Origin: Pontibacter sp. G13
Lineage (GTDB): Bacteria > Bacteroidota > Bacteroidia > J057
Length of the DNA: 64,000 nucleotides
Reading direction: 5' to 3'
NCBI RefSeq assembly: GCF_031851795.1
Contig: NZ_CP134696.1
Span: 6,696,001 to 6,760,000, forward strand
The notes beneath the pieces were generated by a model. The model searched no databases and had not been told where the DNA came from. It saw nothing but the letters and a program-made list of their open reading frames with translations. A program made the position numbers and the translations under genes. Each line of letters opens with the position of its first letter. Position 1 is the stretch's first letter. Positions 1-10,500 of this stretch are shown here, in pieces.

Positions 1-2603
1 GAAGGGAAGGTCGGATTGATCATGCCGGGTTGAACCAGCGTATCCGTACATCCCAAATTGTCCGAAACCACCAAGGTGACATCGAAGCTTCCCGGTGTCT
101 GGTACGTGTGAGCGGGGTTCTGCGCATTCGAAGTGTTCCCATCTCCGAAATCCCATTGCCAACCCGTGATATTCGAAGTGGCCGGAACAGTCGTGGCCGT
201 GCTGGTAAATAAGACGCCAAGCGGTGCACAGCCATCGGTGGTATTCACAGTGAAGTCAGCGATCGGGCCTGTGATGTTGACGACGTTGTTGACGATCATG
301 GTGTCCAGACAGCCATCGGCATTTTGGACGATCAGGGTCACATCGAAATTCCCCGGGGTGGAGTAGAGGTGCGAAGGATTGGCTACGGTAGAAGTGTCTC
401 CATCTCCAAAGTCCCAAAAATAGGAGACCGCATTGGTGGAATTATTGGAGAAGTCAATCAGCTGTCCGGTACATCCATTGGGGGATGAAGCGGTGAAATT
501 GGCAACTGGTGGGAAGATGTTAATCGTCTGGGTTGCCGAGCTTGCACATCCCGTGGAATCATTGGTCACCACAAGGGTCACGTCATAGGTCCCGTTGGCG
601 GTGTAGGTATGGGAGGTGTTTTGGGTGGTGTCGGAATTGCCATCTCCAAAGTCCCAATACCACGTGTGCGGCATCAGGGAAGCATCGGTGAGGTTGACAT
701 TGAGCGGTACTTCGCATCCGGTAGTCGGAGTCATGAAAAAATCCGCAATCGGTCCCAATACCTGAATGTAGTCGGGCTTGACCAAGGTGTCGAGACAGCC
801 ATAATTCTCCACGATCAGGACGACATCAAAGGTACCGGTATCGCCATACTGGTGGGTGGGATTTTGAAGCTGCGAAAAGCCGCCATCTCCAAAGCTCCAT
901 TCCCAGTCGGTCCCGACATTGGACTGGTCGAGGAAGGACACCGGGTCTTCGGCACAGACAATAACTGGATTGGCTGCGAACTGAACCGTAGCTGGAACCC
1001 CAGCTTCGATGAATTGATAGACCGCTGTATCTCTACAGCCAGTGGCCGTCTGGACGATCAGTTGAGACTCAAACAGTCCCACTGCGTTGTAGACATGATT
1101 GGGAGATTGAATGAAGGAAGAACCGCCATCTCCAAAATCCCAGATCCAGTTTGTGATGGAGTCATTGGGGGAAACCGACAGGTCAAGGAAATCTACCGAC
1201 AATGGAATACACCCAGCCACCGAATCTGGCACAAATGCTGCGGTCGGCCTCACGATCTGGACATAATTGGGCTGGTTGAGGGTATCGGTACAGCCATTGG
1301 CATTTTCCACGATCAGCGTGATGCTGTAGAATCCCGGGGTCGTGTAGACATGTGAGGGATTGGAAACGTTGGCCGTTGTGCCATCCCCAAAATCCCAAGT
1401 CCAAGCGACCACATTGCTGGAAGTGTCCGTGAAATTGACGACAAAAGGAACCTCGCAACCCAATGGATCGGAGCTCATGAATTGGGCGCTCGGGCTTTCC
1501 CCAACTGTCATGAACGCCGATTGAACCAAGGTGTCCTGACAACCTGCTGAGTTCGTGGTGATCAAGGTGACGTCGTAGCTGCCGGGAGTCTGGTAGACAT
1601 GCTGAGGCATCGGCCCCGAGTAGGTCGTTCCATCTCCATAATCCCAAAAGAAGGTCGCGCCACCTATCGAATTGTTGATGAATGTGACGGTCTCACCTAC
1701 ACATGCGGAATTGCTCGGAACGCTGAAGGCAGCTACCGGAGGATCGAGCTGGATCGCATTGGGCGCGATGATGGTGTCTGCACAACCGCCCGGATCAGAA
1801 ATGATCAGGGAAACCGTATAGATGCCCGCTGCGGTGTAGGTGTGACCGGGGTTGGGTTGGGTGGAGGTGCCGCCATCTCCAAAGTCCCATTCGTAGCCAT
1901 AGGTTCCCGCTGGAGTCACCGAAGAGGTGAAATTGACCGAGTAGGGAATCTGACAGGACTGTGGCGAGCTCCAGGCGATAGACCCATTGGGCGCTTGGGT
2001 CGTGGTGACCAAGTCGTTTTGGATGAAACTGTTGGAGCAGCCGTTGGTGTCCGTCACGACCAAGGTGATGTCGAACGAGCCGGGAAACTGGTAGGTATGG
2101 GTAGGATTGGGATCGTTGGAGACATTTCCATCTCCGAAATCCCAGAGGTATGAGTCGATCGGAGCATCGCCGATCGTGGTATTGTCGCTGAAAGTCACGG
2201 TCAAAGGCGCGCAGCCGGAAGTCTGGTTGACCGTGAAGTCCGGCTGGGGATCTGCGAAAACCGTGATGTAGTTGGTCTGTACCAATGTGTCGCTGGTATT
2301 GCCGTCTGAGACAATCAGCGTGACCGTGTAGGTCCCCGGATTGATGTAGATCACCCCGGGATTGGCTAGGTTGGAGGTGTTGCCGTTGCCGAAATTCCAG
2401 AGGAAGGTCGTAGCGCCACCGGTGGATTGTTGGGCAAATTGTACCGTCAGTGGGCTACAACCCTCGACAGTATTTGCGGTAAAGCCTGCGGTAACCTGTG
2501 CATGCGCCACCTGGGAAGCGCTGATTCCAAACAAGAGCAAGAGCAGGGAAACTGTATGCACAAGGTATGCAGAGCGACGGAAGCTAGGGAAGGTTCCTCG
2601 CAT
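1..2603 (-). CDS. Giant PKD-repeat surface protein, N-terminal 867 codons (cut by window start)
   Basis: The reading frame opens with ATG at 2603 and runs without a stop to the window edge, so the C-terminus is missing. The first ~36 residues form a signal peptide (basic start, Leu-rich core, cleavage after AHA). At least ten PKD domains follow at a period of about 85 residues. Each has the W-D-F-G-D-G core (variants WNFGNG, WDYGDG, WSFGDG) and a Tyr-x-x-Pro-Gly strand, and most have a Cys pair around G-C-x-D-T. PKD domains are Ig-like beta-sandwiches used as spacers or adhesion modules in secreted proteins. By analogy with the neighbouring cargo genes a T9SS sorting domain is expected at the missing end, but it is not visible. 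No catalytic domain is seen in the visible part, so a stalk or adhesin role is inference. The gene is monocistronic in view, reading away from the protease pair. Confidence 0.93.
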   Translation of the reverse strand, partial: MRGTFPSFRRSAYLVHTVSLLLLLFGISASQVAHAQVTAGFTANTVEGCSPLTVQFAQQSTGGATTFLWNFGNGNTSNLANPGVIYINPGTYTVTLIVSDGNTSDTLVQTNYITVFADPQPDFTVNQTSGCAPLTVTFSDNTTIGDAPIDSYLWDFGDGNVSNDPNPTHTYQFPGSFDITLVVTDTNGCSNSFIQNDLVTTTQAPNGSIAWSSPQSCQIPYSVNFTSSVTPAGTYGYEWDFGDGGTSTQPNPGHTYTAAGIYTVSLIISDPGGCADTIIAPNAIQLDPPVAAFSVPSNSACVGETVTFINNSIGGATFFWDYGDGTTYSGPMPQHVYQTPGSYDVTLITTNSAGCQDTLVQSAFMTVGESPSAQFMSSDPLGCEVPFVVNFTDTSSNVVAWTWDFGDGTTANVSNPSHVYTTPGFYSITLIVENANGCTDTLNQPNYVQIVRPTAAFVPDSVAGCIPLSVDFLDLSVSPNDSITNWIWDFGDGGSSFIQSPNHVYNAVGLFESQLIVQTATGCRDTAVYQFIEAGVPATVQFAANPVIVCAEDPVSFLDQSNVGTDWEWSFGDGGFSQLQNPTHQYGDTGTFDVVLIVENYGCLDTLVKPDYIQVLGPIADFFMTPTTGCEVPLNVNLTDASLMPHTWYWDFGDGNSDTTQNTSHTYTANGTYDVTLVVTNDSTGCASSATQTINIFPPVANFTASSPNGCTGQLIDFSNNSTNAVSYFWDFGDGDTSTVANPSHLYSTPGNFDVTLIVQNADGCLDTMIVNNVVNITGPIADFTVNTTDGCAPLGVLFTSTATTVPATSNITGWQWDFGDGNTSNAQNPAHTYQTPGSFDVTLVVSDNLGCTDTLVQPGMINPTFP

Positions 2604-3048
2604 AAGGACTGGTAATCAAATGTGAATTAATACCCCAAAATTCACGCCGGGGATGGCGTGTAAGAACAGACCTCAAGTTGGTACATTCTGGCCTTTCAAA
2701 CAAAATCTCCCTTGTTAAGAACATGTAATATTCTGGGGTTCGGACTGGGGGAAATGTCGTAACGAGAGGTTGGTGATAGCGCGGGTGAATGGTTTTGTGG
2801 AAGGGGAGATTGGTGGAAATCGTGGATTGAATGGGTTGAGGGCTGATTGTCAGGGAAAAGAACTTGCGTCAAAAAAAGGCTTCGTGGAACGGCTGGGAAA
2901 ATGATTCGGGAATTCTGATTGATTGCGAAGTGAAAGGTCTTGACCTAATCTGTCAGAAATTGCATGTGTTGGACTTTTCGGTGGTTCGCAAATGGGAAAG
3001 TACCGTTTGATGCGTTCCGAAATCTCCTAAAACTTGGCCTCTGGAAAA
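2604..3048. other. Intergenic region upstream of the PKD gene
   Basis: This gene-free stretch precedes the PKD gene (minus strand) and the terminator side of the protease gene. A loose -7-like CACATTTG lies on the minus strand about 20 bases upstream of the PKD start, without a well-spaced TTG. I see no conserved ORF, RNA or repeat until the duplicated unit begins at about 3049. Confidence 0.4.
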
Positions 3049-3284
3049 GAGGTCCAGTTGATGTGCGGATGGCTCGTGGGGGGTGAGGCACCTGGAGGAG
3101 TAGTCGGGAGAATCGGGGTTAGTCTGTCAGCGGCACCGAATCTGATAGGGGATTGTCCGGTTGAAATCCATCGCTCTTTTTCTCCCGACCGAGTGGCAGC
3201 GAGTCCGGAAGACGCCGACGTGGCGACCTTCATGATTGGCAAAGATCCTGATGCCCCGCACGCCACGGCACCCCCAAAACACCC

Positions 3285-3319
3285 AAGCCGGAATGATCAT
3301 GCTTAGACCATCCCGGCTT
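3285..3319 (-). terminator. Intrinsic-terminator-like hairpin after protease copy 1
   Basis: AAGCCGG pairs with CCGGCTT, extended inward by a second partly mismatched stem around a 7-base loop. It lies about 20 bases after the stop codon of the minus-strand gene. The following T-run is short, so its strength is uncertain. The same hairpin is present after copy 2. Confidence 0.6.
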
Positions 3320-3338
3320 GTCGTGCGAGTCAACTAGG

Positions 3339-6300
3339 CTACTCTTTCAGGACTCGGATGATGCCTTGCTGCTGGCCGATCTGGATGCGGAATAGATAGA
3401 TTCCTTGGGCCAAGTGCCCCATCGGAATATCCACCATCGTCTCGCCCGCCTGAATTCGGTGCGCGGAGACCTGTCTGCCCGACAAATCCAACCCCACAAT
3501 CTGACCGTCCGCCTCGAATCCATTTCCGGCGCTCAGGGAGACATGATCCTGTGCGGGATTGGGGAAGAGCCGGATGTCTTGGGCGAATGTGTTCAGGAAG
3601 GTGCCTTTGCATCGGGTGATTTCGATGGAATCGCGCGCGACGCAACCGGTCGGCCCCAGCACTTCGACCCAGTAGGTGCCCGGGCCAGTGATCCATTGTT
3701 GGGGAGCGGAGGACCCATTTTGCCAGTAGTAGGACGAGAAGCCTGTTCCAGCTTCCAACAGGATCGAGTCTCCGGTGCAAATCGTCGTGTCGCTTCCAAG
3801 TGAAACCATCAGGGAGTTGTCGAGGTCCACGACGATGGTATCGGTGGCAGTTTGATTGCAGGCATCTTTGACGGTCACCCAGTAGGTGCCCGGTTGCCAG
3901 ATGGTGATGCTGGAATCGTTGGCCGAAGTAGACCAGTCATATCCGGAGAATCCACTTCCTGCGTGGATGGTGAGGATCTGGCCATCGCAAACCGTCGTAT
4001 CGGGCCCGAGATCCACCGTGGGCGATTGGGTGATTTCGTTCACGATGACGGTATCGGACATCACGCAGCCATTGGCGTGGACGACCTCTACCCAGAAGGT
4101 ATCGGGTTGCGAGACGGTCAAGGTAGGCGTGGTCGCTCCATTGCTCCAGAGATAGGAGACGAAAGCGCTTCCGGGAGCCAATACCACCGAACCTCCGTTG
4201 GGGCAGAGCATTTTGTCGGCTCCAAACGAAGGCGGCTCGATTCCCAGCACCTCAATCTGCATGGTGTCGCGAGCCTCTCCACAGGTGCCCTTGGCGTAGC
4301 CGATCAAGGTATGGGTACCGATTTGGGTCCAATCGATCCAGATGCCGGATTCATCCTCGCTGGTGATGGTGCCGCCCGACCCCAAGGTCCAGGTGACGGA
4401 ATCCGCGCAGGAGAACTTGTCCATGAAATAATGGGCAGGTTGTGGCGTGCAGAGCTTTTGTTTGCCGTGGATGGAGGTTGTCGGCGTGGAGGCAAAATCC
4501 GCCATGAAGGAGGGAAGTCCAAGAGATGCGTCTGAATTCAGGTTCTGGGCATTGTACTGGAATCCGCAAGCGACCCCGGGAGAATTGGGGCTGGAGATCA
4601 CGGACAAACGGGACTTGGTCCACATGGCACAGTAGATTTTTCCATTGGGGGCCACCTGCAACCCAGAATAATAATCCGAGAATGGCGTGATCTTGACGAG
4701 AGAGTTTAGGATGTCCGTTTCGGTTCCGGCCTCTGTATCCATCTGGACGATATATTTGAGCGATCCAAAAGGCTTTGAGACATAGATATATCTTCCGTTT
4801 GGAGAGAATTCCAATCCGTAGATTCCGCGGCCCCAGCCTGCACTCAGCAAATCAATCGTCTTGGGGTTGAAGACGAGACCGGTGGATTTGTCGAAATCCA
4901 GTATCTCGACAATGCTTGTATCCTGAATCACCAGCGCTACCTTGGAACCATCGGCAGAAAACTTCATCTGCCCCTGCCCATTGACCACTTTGGGTTGATT
5001 GGGCGACGCAAATCCTCCGATATGGGTTGTTCCTACCGAACTGATCACAGGAACCGTATCGACTCCTTGAGGCGTCACCCGATAGGCGTAGAAATCCTTC
5101 GATTCGAATTCATGGGTCAATACCCAGACATCGCATCCATTGGCATGCCGGACGGCACACATTTTTTCGGTTGCCCATGTGTAGAGCAATTTATTTTTCT
5201 GGACGACATCTCCGCCCAGCACGGTTGCTCCCGGAACTCGTAGGTCGATGGTCGAATAGGATAAGCCCTTGCTACCAGGCCCAAATACAAATCCATTGAT
5301 TTCGTCGAGTGAAAATAGGTAGTAGACACTATCCTCGTCCGGCTTGGGGATAAACATGGAGGATTGGGTGGAGGAACGGGCAAATCCACCCTGAATACTA
5401 TCGCCATTAGGCATGGCTACGCTGGCGCCCATCCCTGAAATAGTCGTACTCTCTAGCCCTCTCTGGACCTTGATACCATTGGTCGCGAGTACGAGGTACC
5501 CATCAGAGTTGCAGATCGTAGCTCCGCCTTCCGAATATCCACCCAATGAGGTGCTGAGCGGCGTAGGAGGATCTGTATGAAAGCTCAGGCCGTTGTAGTT
5601 GAATCCAAAATTCCAGATCATGGCGCGCATCCGGCCACAATCACCCACCGGAACATAGGTGCAGACGGTGTCTTGGCAGGTTCCTGAATTGGTTACCAGA
5701 CAGATCTCATTCCCTCCGAAGTCCGAAAAGACATGACTGAGGGTATCTCCGGTCCCCGCTGGAAGTCCGTCCACCAGCCATTGGTAGCTCAGGGAGCCGG
5801 GGGTGTTTTGGATGAATGTCACGGTATCTCCCGGCTGTACCTCTGTGAGGTCTTGGGTGAATGAAGCTTGCATCGGACACATGACCTGAACGGATCTGGT
5901 CAAGGAATCGAGGCAGTTGGGATTGCTGTTCATGGCCACCATCTTGAGGAAATGCAGGCCCGTGGTGGGGGGCGTGTAGCTGATGTTCTGTCCGGAAGAG
6001 ATCAGGTTTCCATCCCAAAACCAATTCCAGCTCGTAGCTCCGGAACTCAGATTGACAGGGGCGATGGGGGTTCCCAGCTGAATGGTGTCGGGGACCGAGA
6101 CGAAATTGGCCGTGATGGGATTGGGGCACGGCGTCAAGCAACCGAGGGAGGAGAGCAGGCTCGTGCGATTTTGCTGGAGTTGTAGACTCATCCGGTCTAC
6201 CTGCCCTTGGCTGAATGCCGTCTGACAGGTGAGCGGGCTGTAGTCCATGTAGTTGATGTGCATGTCCGGCTGATCGCCCAATCCTCCGAATGCGACCGGG

Positions 6301-7130
6301 CGAAATGGGTTGTTGGCGGAAGTGTCGTCCTCGTCCGTCTGGCAGGTGTTGGGGGAGGCGCTACATGCAGAATGTGCTGTGGTCGCATCGGGCGGGGTAT
6401 CGCAGACCCGGTCGCCGTCGAGTTGGCAGTCGTTGTTGACACAGCCTCCTTCGAACGTATGGTAAAGCCCGAGATAGTGTCCCGCCTCATGGATGGTGAC
6501 CACGGATTGGCTGGGCGATGAGCCAAAGAAATCCGCTTCCATAACGATACCGTCAATCGCGGAACCATGCGCCAGGGGCAAGGTCGCGTATCCGACTACG
6601 CCCGGACCGGAAGATTGCGAATGGATAGATGCCACGATCCAGATGTTGAGGTAGTCCAGGGAACTCCAATAGCTCAGGGCTTTGAGTTGGGTGTCTTGGG
6701 TTTCCTTGACCATGTCCGTGAGGGGATCTTGCACCCGCAGGATTCCGGTGGTGACTTGGCCTTGGGGATCGCGCTGGGCCAGGCAGAACTGGATGTCTGA
6801 AGGCGCTCCGGTGGTGGGATCATAGGGCCCGACATTCTGGAACGCTTCATTGAGATGGTCCAGGGCTGTGAAGACTTGTGAATTCGGGATGTTTTCGGCG
6901 CCATTTTGGTGAATGATGTGGACCACCACGGGAATGGTCATCGTGCCTGATCGAGTGAAGCTGGATTGGGAAATCCGCTGATCCATACGTCGCAATCGCT
7001 GTTGCTGAGAGGCGGGCAGTTGGTCGATGCTGGGGGTTCCACAGGTAGGAATGGGCGATTGTTGGGAAAATGCCCCATTGCCTCCAAGGAATAGGATCCC
7101 CAGGAGGAAAAGCCGATAAAGGAAATTCAT
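3339..7130 (-). CDS. M43-family metalloprotease with PKD, beta-propeller-like and T9SS type A domains (copy 1)
   Basis: 1263 residues. A signal peptide (1-22) is followed by a zinc metalloprotease domain with the motif HEAGHYLGLYH at 214-224 and a Met-turn NYMDYS at 293-298. Together these identify the M43 (pappalysin/cytophagalysin) metzincin family, secreted proteases that cleave extracellular proteins. Two PKD/Ig-like segments follow (about 335-500). A region of roughly 360 residues (about 500-860) has repeated strand patterns and phrases such as G-x-x-G-L-E-F-S-P-N-G-R, typical of lactonase/WD-like propellers. Several Ig-like repeats come next, with C-x-x-G-x-x-V-x-L and Y-x-W-S-x-G patterns, and then a C-terminal T9SS type A sorting domain (F-P-N-P at ~1185 to the end). 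The protein is thus predicted to be exported by T9SS and anchored or released at the surface. It is a tandem paralogue of 7599-11390, with identical length and near-identical ends. Confidence 0.93.
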   Translation of the reverse strand: MNFLYRLFLLGILFLGGNGAFSQQSPIPTCGTPSIDQLPASQQQRLRRMDQRISQSSFTRSGTMTIPVVVHIIHQNGAENIPNSQVFTALDHLNEAFQNVGPYDPTTGAPSDIQFCLAQRDPQGQVTTGILRVQDPLTDMVKETQDTQLKALSYWSSLDYLNIWIVASIHSQSSGPGVVGYATLPLAHGSAIDGIVMEADFFGSSPSQSVVTIHEAGHYLGLYHTFEGGCVNNDCQLDGDRVCDTPPDATTAHSACSASPNTCQTDEDDTSANNPFRPVAFGGLGDQPDMHINYMDYSPLTCQTAFSQGQVDRMSLQLQQNRTSLLSSLGCLTPCPNPITANFVSVPDTIQLGTPIAPVNLSSGATSWNWFWDGNLISSGQNISYTPPTTGLHFLKMVAMNSNPNCLDSLTRSVQVMCPMQASFTQDLTEVQPGDTVTFIQNTPGSLSYQWLVDGLPAGTGDTLSHVFSDFGGNEICLVTNSGTCQDTVCTYVPVGDCGRMRAMIWNFGFNYNGLSFHTDPPTPLSTSLGGYSEGGATICNSDGYLVLATNGIKVQRGLESTTISGMGASVAMPNGDSIQGGFARSSTQSSMFIPKPDEDSVYYLFSLDEINGFVFGPGSKGLSYSTIDLRVPGATVLGGDVVQKNKLLYTWATEKMCAVRHANGCDVWVLTHEFESKDFYAYRVTPQGVDTVPVISSVGTTHIGGFASPNQPKVVNGQGQMKFSADGSKVALVIQDTSIVEILDFDKSTGLVFNPKTIDLLSAGWGRGIYGLEFSPNGRYIYVSKPFGSLKYIVQMDTEAGTETDILNSLVKITPFSDYYSGLQVAPNGKIYCAMWTKSRLSVISSPNSPGVACGFQYNAQNLNSDASLGLPSFMADFASTPTTSIHGKQKLCTPQPAHYFMDKFSCADSVTWTLGSGGTITSEDESGIWIDWTQIGTHTLIGYAKGTCGEARDTMQIEVLGIEPPSFGADKMLCPNGGSVVLAPGSAFVSYLWSNGATTPTLTVSQPDTFWVEVVHANGCVMSDTVIVNEITQSPTVDLGPDTTVCDGQILTIHAGSGFSGYDWSTSANDSSITIWQPGTYWVTVKDACNQTATDTIVVDLDNSLMVSLGSDTTICTGDSILLEAGTGFSSYYWQNGSSAPQQWITGPGTYWVEVLGPTGCVARDSIEITRCKGTFLNTFAQDIRLFPNPAQDHVSLSAGNGFEADGQIVGLDLSGRQVSAHRIQAGETMVDIPMGHLAQGIYLFRIQIGQQQGIIRVLKE

Positions 7131-7544
7131 GAAAAAGGTAAATCTAGGTTGATAGGAATCTACGAATCAGTGGTTGTGTTACGGATTGAATATTACGAAA
7201 TATATTTCAATTTTTGACAAATTCTGCAATTGCACTTTTAATCTGCTGTAGATATATCCCGTATGTACAAACTATTCAAATTCCGTCATGGTTGGCCATC
7301 GGAATTGAGGTCCAGTTGACGTGCGGATGGCTCGTGGGGGGTGAGGCACCTGGAGGAGTAGTCGGGGGAATCGGGTTAAGTCTGTCAGCGGCACCGAATC
7401 TGATAGGGGGACTGTCCGGTTGAAGTCCATCGCTCTTTTTCTCCCGACCGAGTGGCAGCGAGTCCGGAAGACGCCGACGTGGCGACCTTCATGATTCGTA
7501 AAGATCCTGATGCCCCGCACGCCGCGGCACCCCCAAAAACACCC

Positions 7545-7579
7545 AAGCCGGAATGATCATGCTTAGACCATCCCGGCTT
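7545..7579 (-). terminator. Intrinsic-terminator-like hairpin after protease copy 2
   Basis: Same AAGCCGG/CCGGCTT hairpin as at 3285-3319, about 20 bases beyond the stop codon of the minus-strand gene. It suggests each protease copy is its own transcription unit. Confidence 0.6.
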
Positions 7580-7598
7580 GTCGTGCGAGTCAACTAGG

Positions 7599-10500
7599 CT
7601 ACTCTTTCAGGACTCGGATGATGCCTTGCTGCTGGCCGATCTGGATGCGGAATAGATAGATTCCTTGGGCCAAGTGCCCCATCGGAATATCCACCATCGT
7701 CTCTCCCGCCTGAATTCGGTGCGCGGAGACCTGTCTGCCCGACAAATCCAACCCCACAATCTGACCGTCCGCCTCGAATCCATTTCCGGCGCTCAGGGAG
7801 ACATGATCCTGTGCGGGATTGGGGAAGAGCCGGATGTCTTGGGCGAATGTGTTCAGGAAAGTGCCTTTGCATCGGGTCACCTCAATGGAATCCCGCGCGA
7901 CGCAACCGGTCGGCCCCAGCACTTCGACCCAGTAGGTGCCCGGGCCAGTGATCCATTGTTGGGGAGCGGAGGACCCATTTTGCCAGTAGTAGGACGCGAA
8001 GCCACTCCCCGCTTCCAACAGGATCGAGTCTCCGGAGCAAATCGTCGTGTCGCTTCCAAGTGAAACCATCAGGGAGTTGTCGAGGCCTACGACGATGGTA
8101 TCCGTGGCAGTTTGATTGCAGGCATCTTTGACGGTCACCCAGTAGGTGCCCGGTTGCCAGATGGTGATGCTGGAATCGTTGGCCGAAGTAGACCAGTCAT
8201 ATCCGGAGAATCCACTTCCTGCGTGGATGGTGAGGATCTGGCCGTCGCAAACCGTCGTATCGGGCCCAAGATCCACCGTGGGCGATTGGGTGATTTCGTT
8301 CACGATGACGGTATCGGACATCACGCAGCCATTGGCGTGGACGACCTCTACCCAGAAGGTATCGGGTTGCGAGACAGTCAAGGTAGGCGTGGTCGCTCCA
8401 TTACTCCAGAGATAGGAGACAAAAGTGCCTCCGGGAGCCAAGACCACCGAACCCCCGTTGGGGCAGAGCATTTTGTCGGCTCCAAACGAAGGCGGCTCGA
8501 TTCCCAGCACCTCAATCTGCATGGTGTCGCGCGCCTCTCCACAGGTGCCCTTTGCGTAGCCGATCAGGGTATGGGTACCGATTTGGGTCCAATCGATCCA
8601 GATGCCGGATTCATCCTCGCTGGTGATGGTGCCGCCCGACCCCAAGGTCCAGGTGACAGAGTCCGCGCAGGAGAACTTGTCCATGAAATAATGGGCAGGT
8701 TGTGGCGTGCAGAGCTTTTGTTTGCCGTGGATGGAGGTCGTCGGGGTGGAGGCAAAATCCGCCATGAAGGAGGGAAGTCCGGCCCCTGAGGGAGTATTGA
8801 GGGGTTGGGCATTGTACTGGAATCCGCATGCTAGACCGGGAGCATTGGGGTTGGAAATCACCGACAGATATGGTTGGGTCCACATGGCGCAGTAGATTTT
8901 TCCGTTGGGTGCTATCTGAAGCGCTTGATAGAAATCAGAAATGGGGGTGATTTGGACGATCGAGTTCAAGATATCAGTAGCTGTACCGGCTTCTGTGTCC
9001 ATCTGGATGATATATTTTTGTGTGCCAGTCGCCTTGGATGCATAGACGAACCGTCCATTTGGGGAAAACTCCAATCCGTAGACCCCACGTCCCCATCCCG
9101 CACTCCTCAAATCAATCGTCTTGGGGTTGGAGACGAGTCCGGTGGATTTGTCGAAATCTAGAATCTCCACGATCCCGGTATCCTGAATCGCCAAAGCGAC
9201 CTTCGAACCGTCGGGGGAAAACTTCATCTGCCCCTGCCCATTGAGCACTTTGGGGGAATTGGGGGCTGTAAATCCGCCGATATGGGTGGTCCCTACCGAA
9301 CTGATCACAGGAACCGTATCGACTCCTTGAGGCGTCACCCGATAGGCGTAGAAATCCTGAGATTCGAATTCATGGGTCAATACCCAGACATCGCATCCAT
9401 TGGCATGCCGTACAGCACACATTTTTTCGGTTGCCCATGTGTAGAGCAAGTGATTTTTCTGGACGACATCTCCGCCCAAAATGGCTGCTCCCGGAACTCG
9501 TAGGTCGATGGTCGAATAGGATAATCCCTTGCTTCCGGGGCCAAACAGGAACCCATTGATTTCATCGAGGGAAAAGAGGTAATAGACGCTGTCTTGTTCA
9601 GGTTTGGGAATGAATATGGAGGACTGGGTGGAGGAATGAAAAAATCCTCCTTGGATACTGTCGCCATTGGGCATCGCCACGCTGTATCCAAGTCCTCCTA
9701 CGCCCGTGTTTTCGAGGCCCCGACGAACCTCTCTGCCATTGGTCGTCAATACCAGATGTCCTGCAGGGTTGCAGATGGTTGCGCCGCCTTCATTGAATGC
9801 CCCGAGCGCAGATCCGGCCAATGTGGGAGGATCGGTGTGGAAGCTCAGTCCATTGGAGGTTGATCCAAAATTCCAGATCATGGCGCGCATCCGGCCACAG
9901 TCGCCCACCGGAACATAGGCACAGGCGGTGTCTTGGCAGGTTCCTGAATTGGTCACCAGACAGATATCATTCCCTCCAAAGTCCGAAAAGACATGACTGA
10001 GGGTATCTCCGGTCCCCGCTGGAAGTCCATCTACCAGCCATTGGTAACTCAGGGAACCGGGGGTGTTTTGGATGAAGGTCACGGTATCTCCCGGCTGTAC
10101 CTCTGTGAGGTCTTGGGTGAATGAAGCTTGCATCGGACACATGACCTGAATGGATTTGGTCAAGGAATCGAGGCAGTTGGGATTGCTGTTCATGGCCACC
10201 ATCTTGAGGAAATGCAGGCCCGTGGTGGGGGGCGTGTAGCTGATGTTCTGTCCGGAAGAGATCAGGTTTCCATCCCAAAACCAATTCCAGCTCGTAGCTC
10301 CGGAACTCAGATTGACAGGGGCGATGGGGGTTCCCAGCTGAATGGTGTCGGGGACCGAGACGAAATTGGCCGTGATGGGATTGGGGCACGGTGTCAAGCA
10401 ACCGAGGGAGGAGAGCAGGCTCGTGCGATTTTGCTGGAGTTGTAGACTCATCCGGTCTACCTGCCCTTGGCTGAATGCCGTCTGGCAGGTGAGCGGGCTG

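Larger units (their letters stand above)
3049..7212. repeat. Tandem duplication, unit 1 (4.2 kb, contains M43 protease gene)
   Basis: This segment is nearly identical to 7307-11472 in the same orientation. The match starts at the shared GAGGTCCAGTTG (3049 / 7307) and covers the 3' flank, the terminator hairpin, the whole 1263-codon gene and the first ~29 bases upstream of the start codon. It then fades through a weaker match around ATTACGAA (7192 / 11451). About 94 bases of unrelated sequence separate the two units. The offset is 4258-4260 bases, with a few one-base indels in the 3' flank and none in the gene. Confidence 0.95.

Noticed and set aside
609-1355. Plus-strand frame of 248 codons opposite the PKD gene
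   Set aside because: It follows the period of the PKD repeats on the other strand and carries no recognisable domain.
3852-4535. Long plus-strand frame antisense to protease copy 1 (and the matching one at 8112-8789)
   Set aside because: It is the mirror of the strong codon bias in the minus-strand gene; the protein has no domain pattern and the same frame recurs only because the gene is duplicated.
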